Assembly: GCA_946811185.2 (NCBI GenBank)
Contig: OX328097.1
Span: 32,511,627-32,575,626, forward strand
Direction of reading: 5' to 3'
DNA length: 64,000 bases
Origin: Hippopus hippopus
Lineage: Eukaryota > Mollusca > Bivalvia > Cardiida > Cardiidae
In this document: one piece after another, positions 63,875 to 64,000 of the stretch
How positions within the stretch are numbered: position 1 is the first letter of the stretch
Layout of the letters: every line of letters starts with the position of its first letter
The notes under the pieces: model-generated
The model's database searches: none
Told to the model about the DNA's origin: nothing
The model's input: the letters and a program-made list of their open reading frames with translations, nothing else
Made by a program: the position numbers and the translations under genes

Positions 63875-64000
63875 ATGAGCGGCGCTCTTATACAATGGGG
63901 CTTAATGCAGCTCTGTGATGCATTATACCAAATATCAAATGATTATGGATCCATAAAGTCCACTTTGTCTAACAACCGACACAATTATTAGGTAAAATGG
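63875..64000. mobile_element. Family B MITE, copy 21 (runs off the window)
   Basis: GAGCGGCGCTCTTATACAAT, then GATGCATTATACCAAATATC and ATTATGGATCCATAAAGTCC in family order; cut by the window end. Confidence 0.75.

Overview
This is eukaryotic, intron-rich and very repeat-rich DNA. Split genes with GT...AG introns, invertebrate-type ion-channel proteins, tRNA-derived SINEs, a LINE and dozens of short hairpin-bearing MITE copies suggest a mollusc, most likely a bivalve. That assignment rests on the general look of the repeats and proteins, not on a database match.

The backbone of the window is one plus-strand gene for a cyclic-nucleotide-gated (CNG) cation channel of the CNGA-like type. I could thread 18 exons from 9891 to 63346. 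All splice phases agree, giving about 603 codons: an acidic N-terminal stretch, S1-S6, the pore (TIGE), the C-linker, the cyclic-nucleotide-binding domain and the start of the C-terminal coiled coil. The 5' exon(s) and the 3' end were not found. Nested on the opposite strand in the 9.8 kb intron between S4 and S5 is a complete two-exon gene for a two-pore-domain potassium (K2P) channel, 525 aa (38152-41104). Both genes encode membrane channels that set resting or receptor potential, so co-expression in sensory or neural cells is conceivable, but that is inference.

The rest is mobile DNA in introns and in the 5' flank. An L1/Tx1-like LINE (29250-33318, minus) has a fully open ORF2 and a truncated ORF1. 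It sits inside a 145-bp-repeat element (28344-33391). Two other elements carry internal tandem arrays: 23271-24503 (165-bp units) and 57843-62300 (25 x 158-bp units). Each 158-bp unit carries a cluster of nuclear-receptor half-sites ending in an estrogen-response-element palindrome. Three short families, here called A (26 clear copies), B (21) and C (14), are scattered throughout; each has terminal inverted repeats and an internal near-perfect palindrome. A and C copies are often flanked by TTAA and begin CCCTT, as piggyBac-type MITEs do. There are also four copies of a fourth hairpin family (D), tRNA-derived SINEs, a recent 728-bp tandem duplication of a foldback element (15787-17247), further foldbacks and microsatellites.

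Layout: 1-9890 repeats only; 9891-24636 first three CNG exons; 24637-34339 repeats and LINE; 34340-37433 S2-S4 exons; 37434-47236 intron with the antisense K2P gene; 47237-57703 S5 to distal C-terminus exons; 57704-63287 intron with the response-element array; 63288-63346 coiled-coil exon; then repeats to the end.
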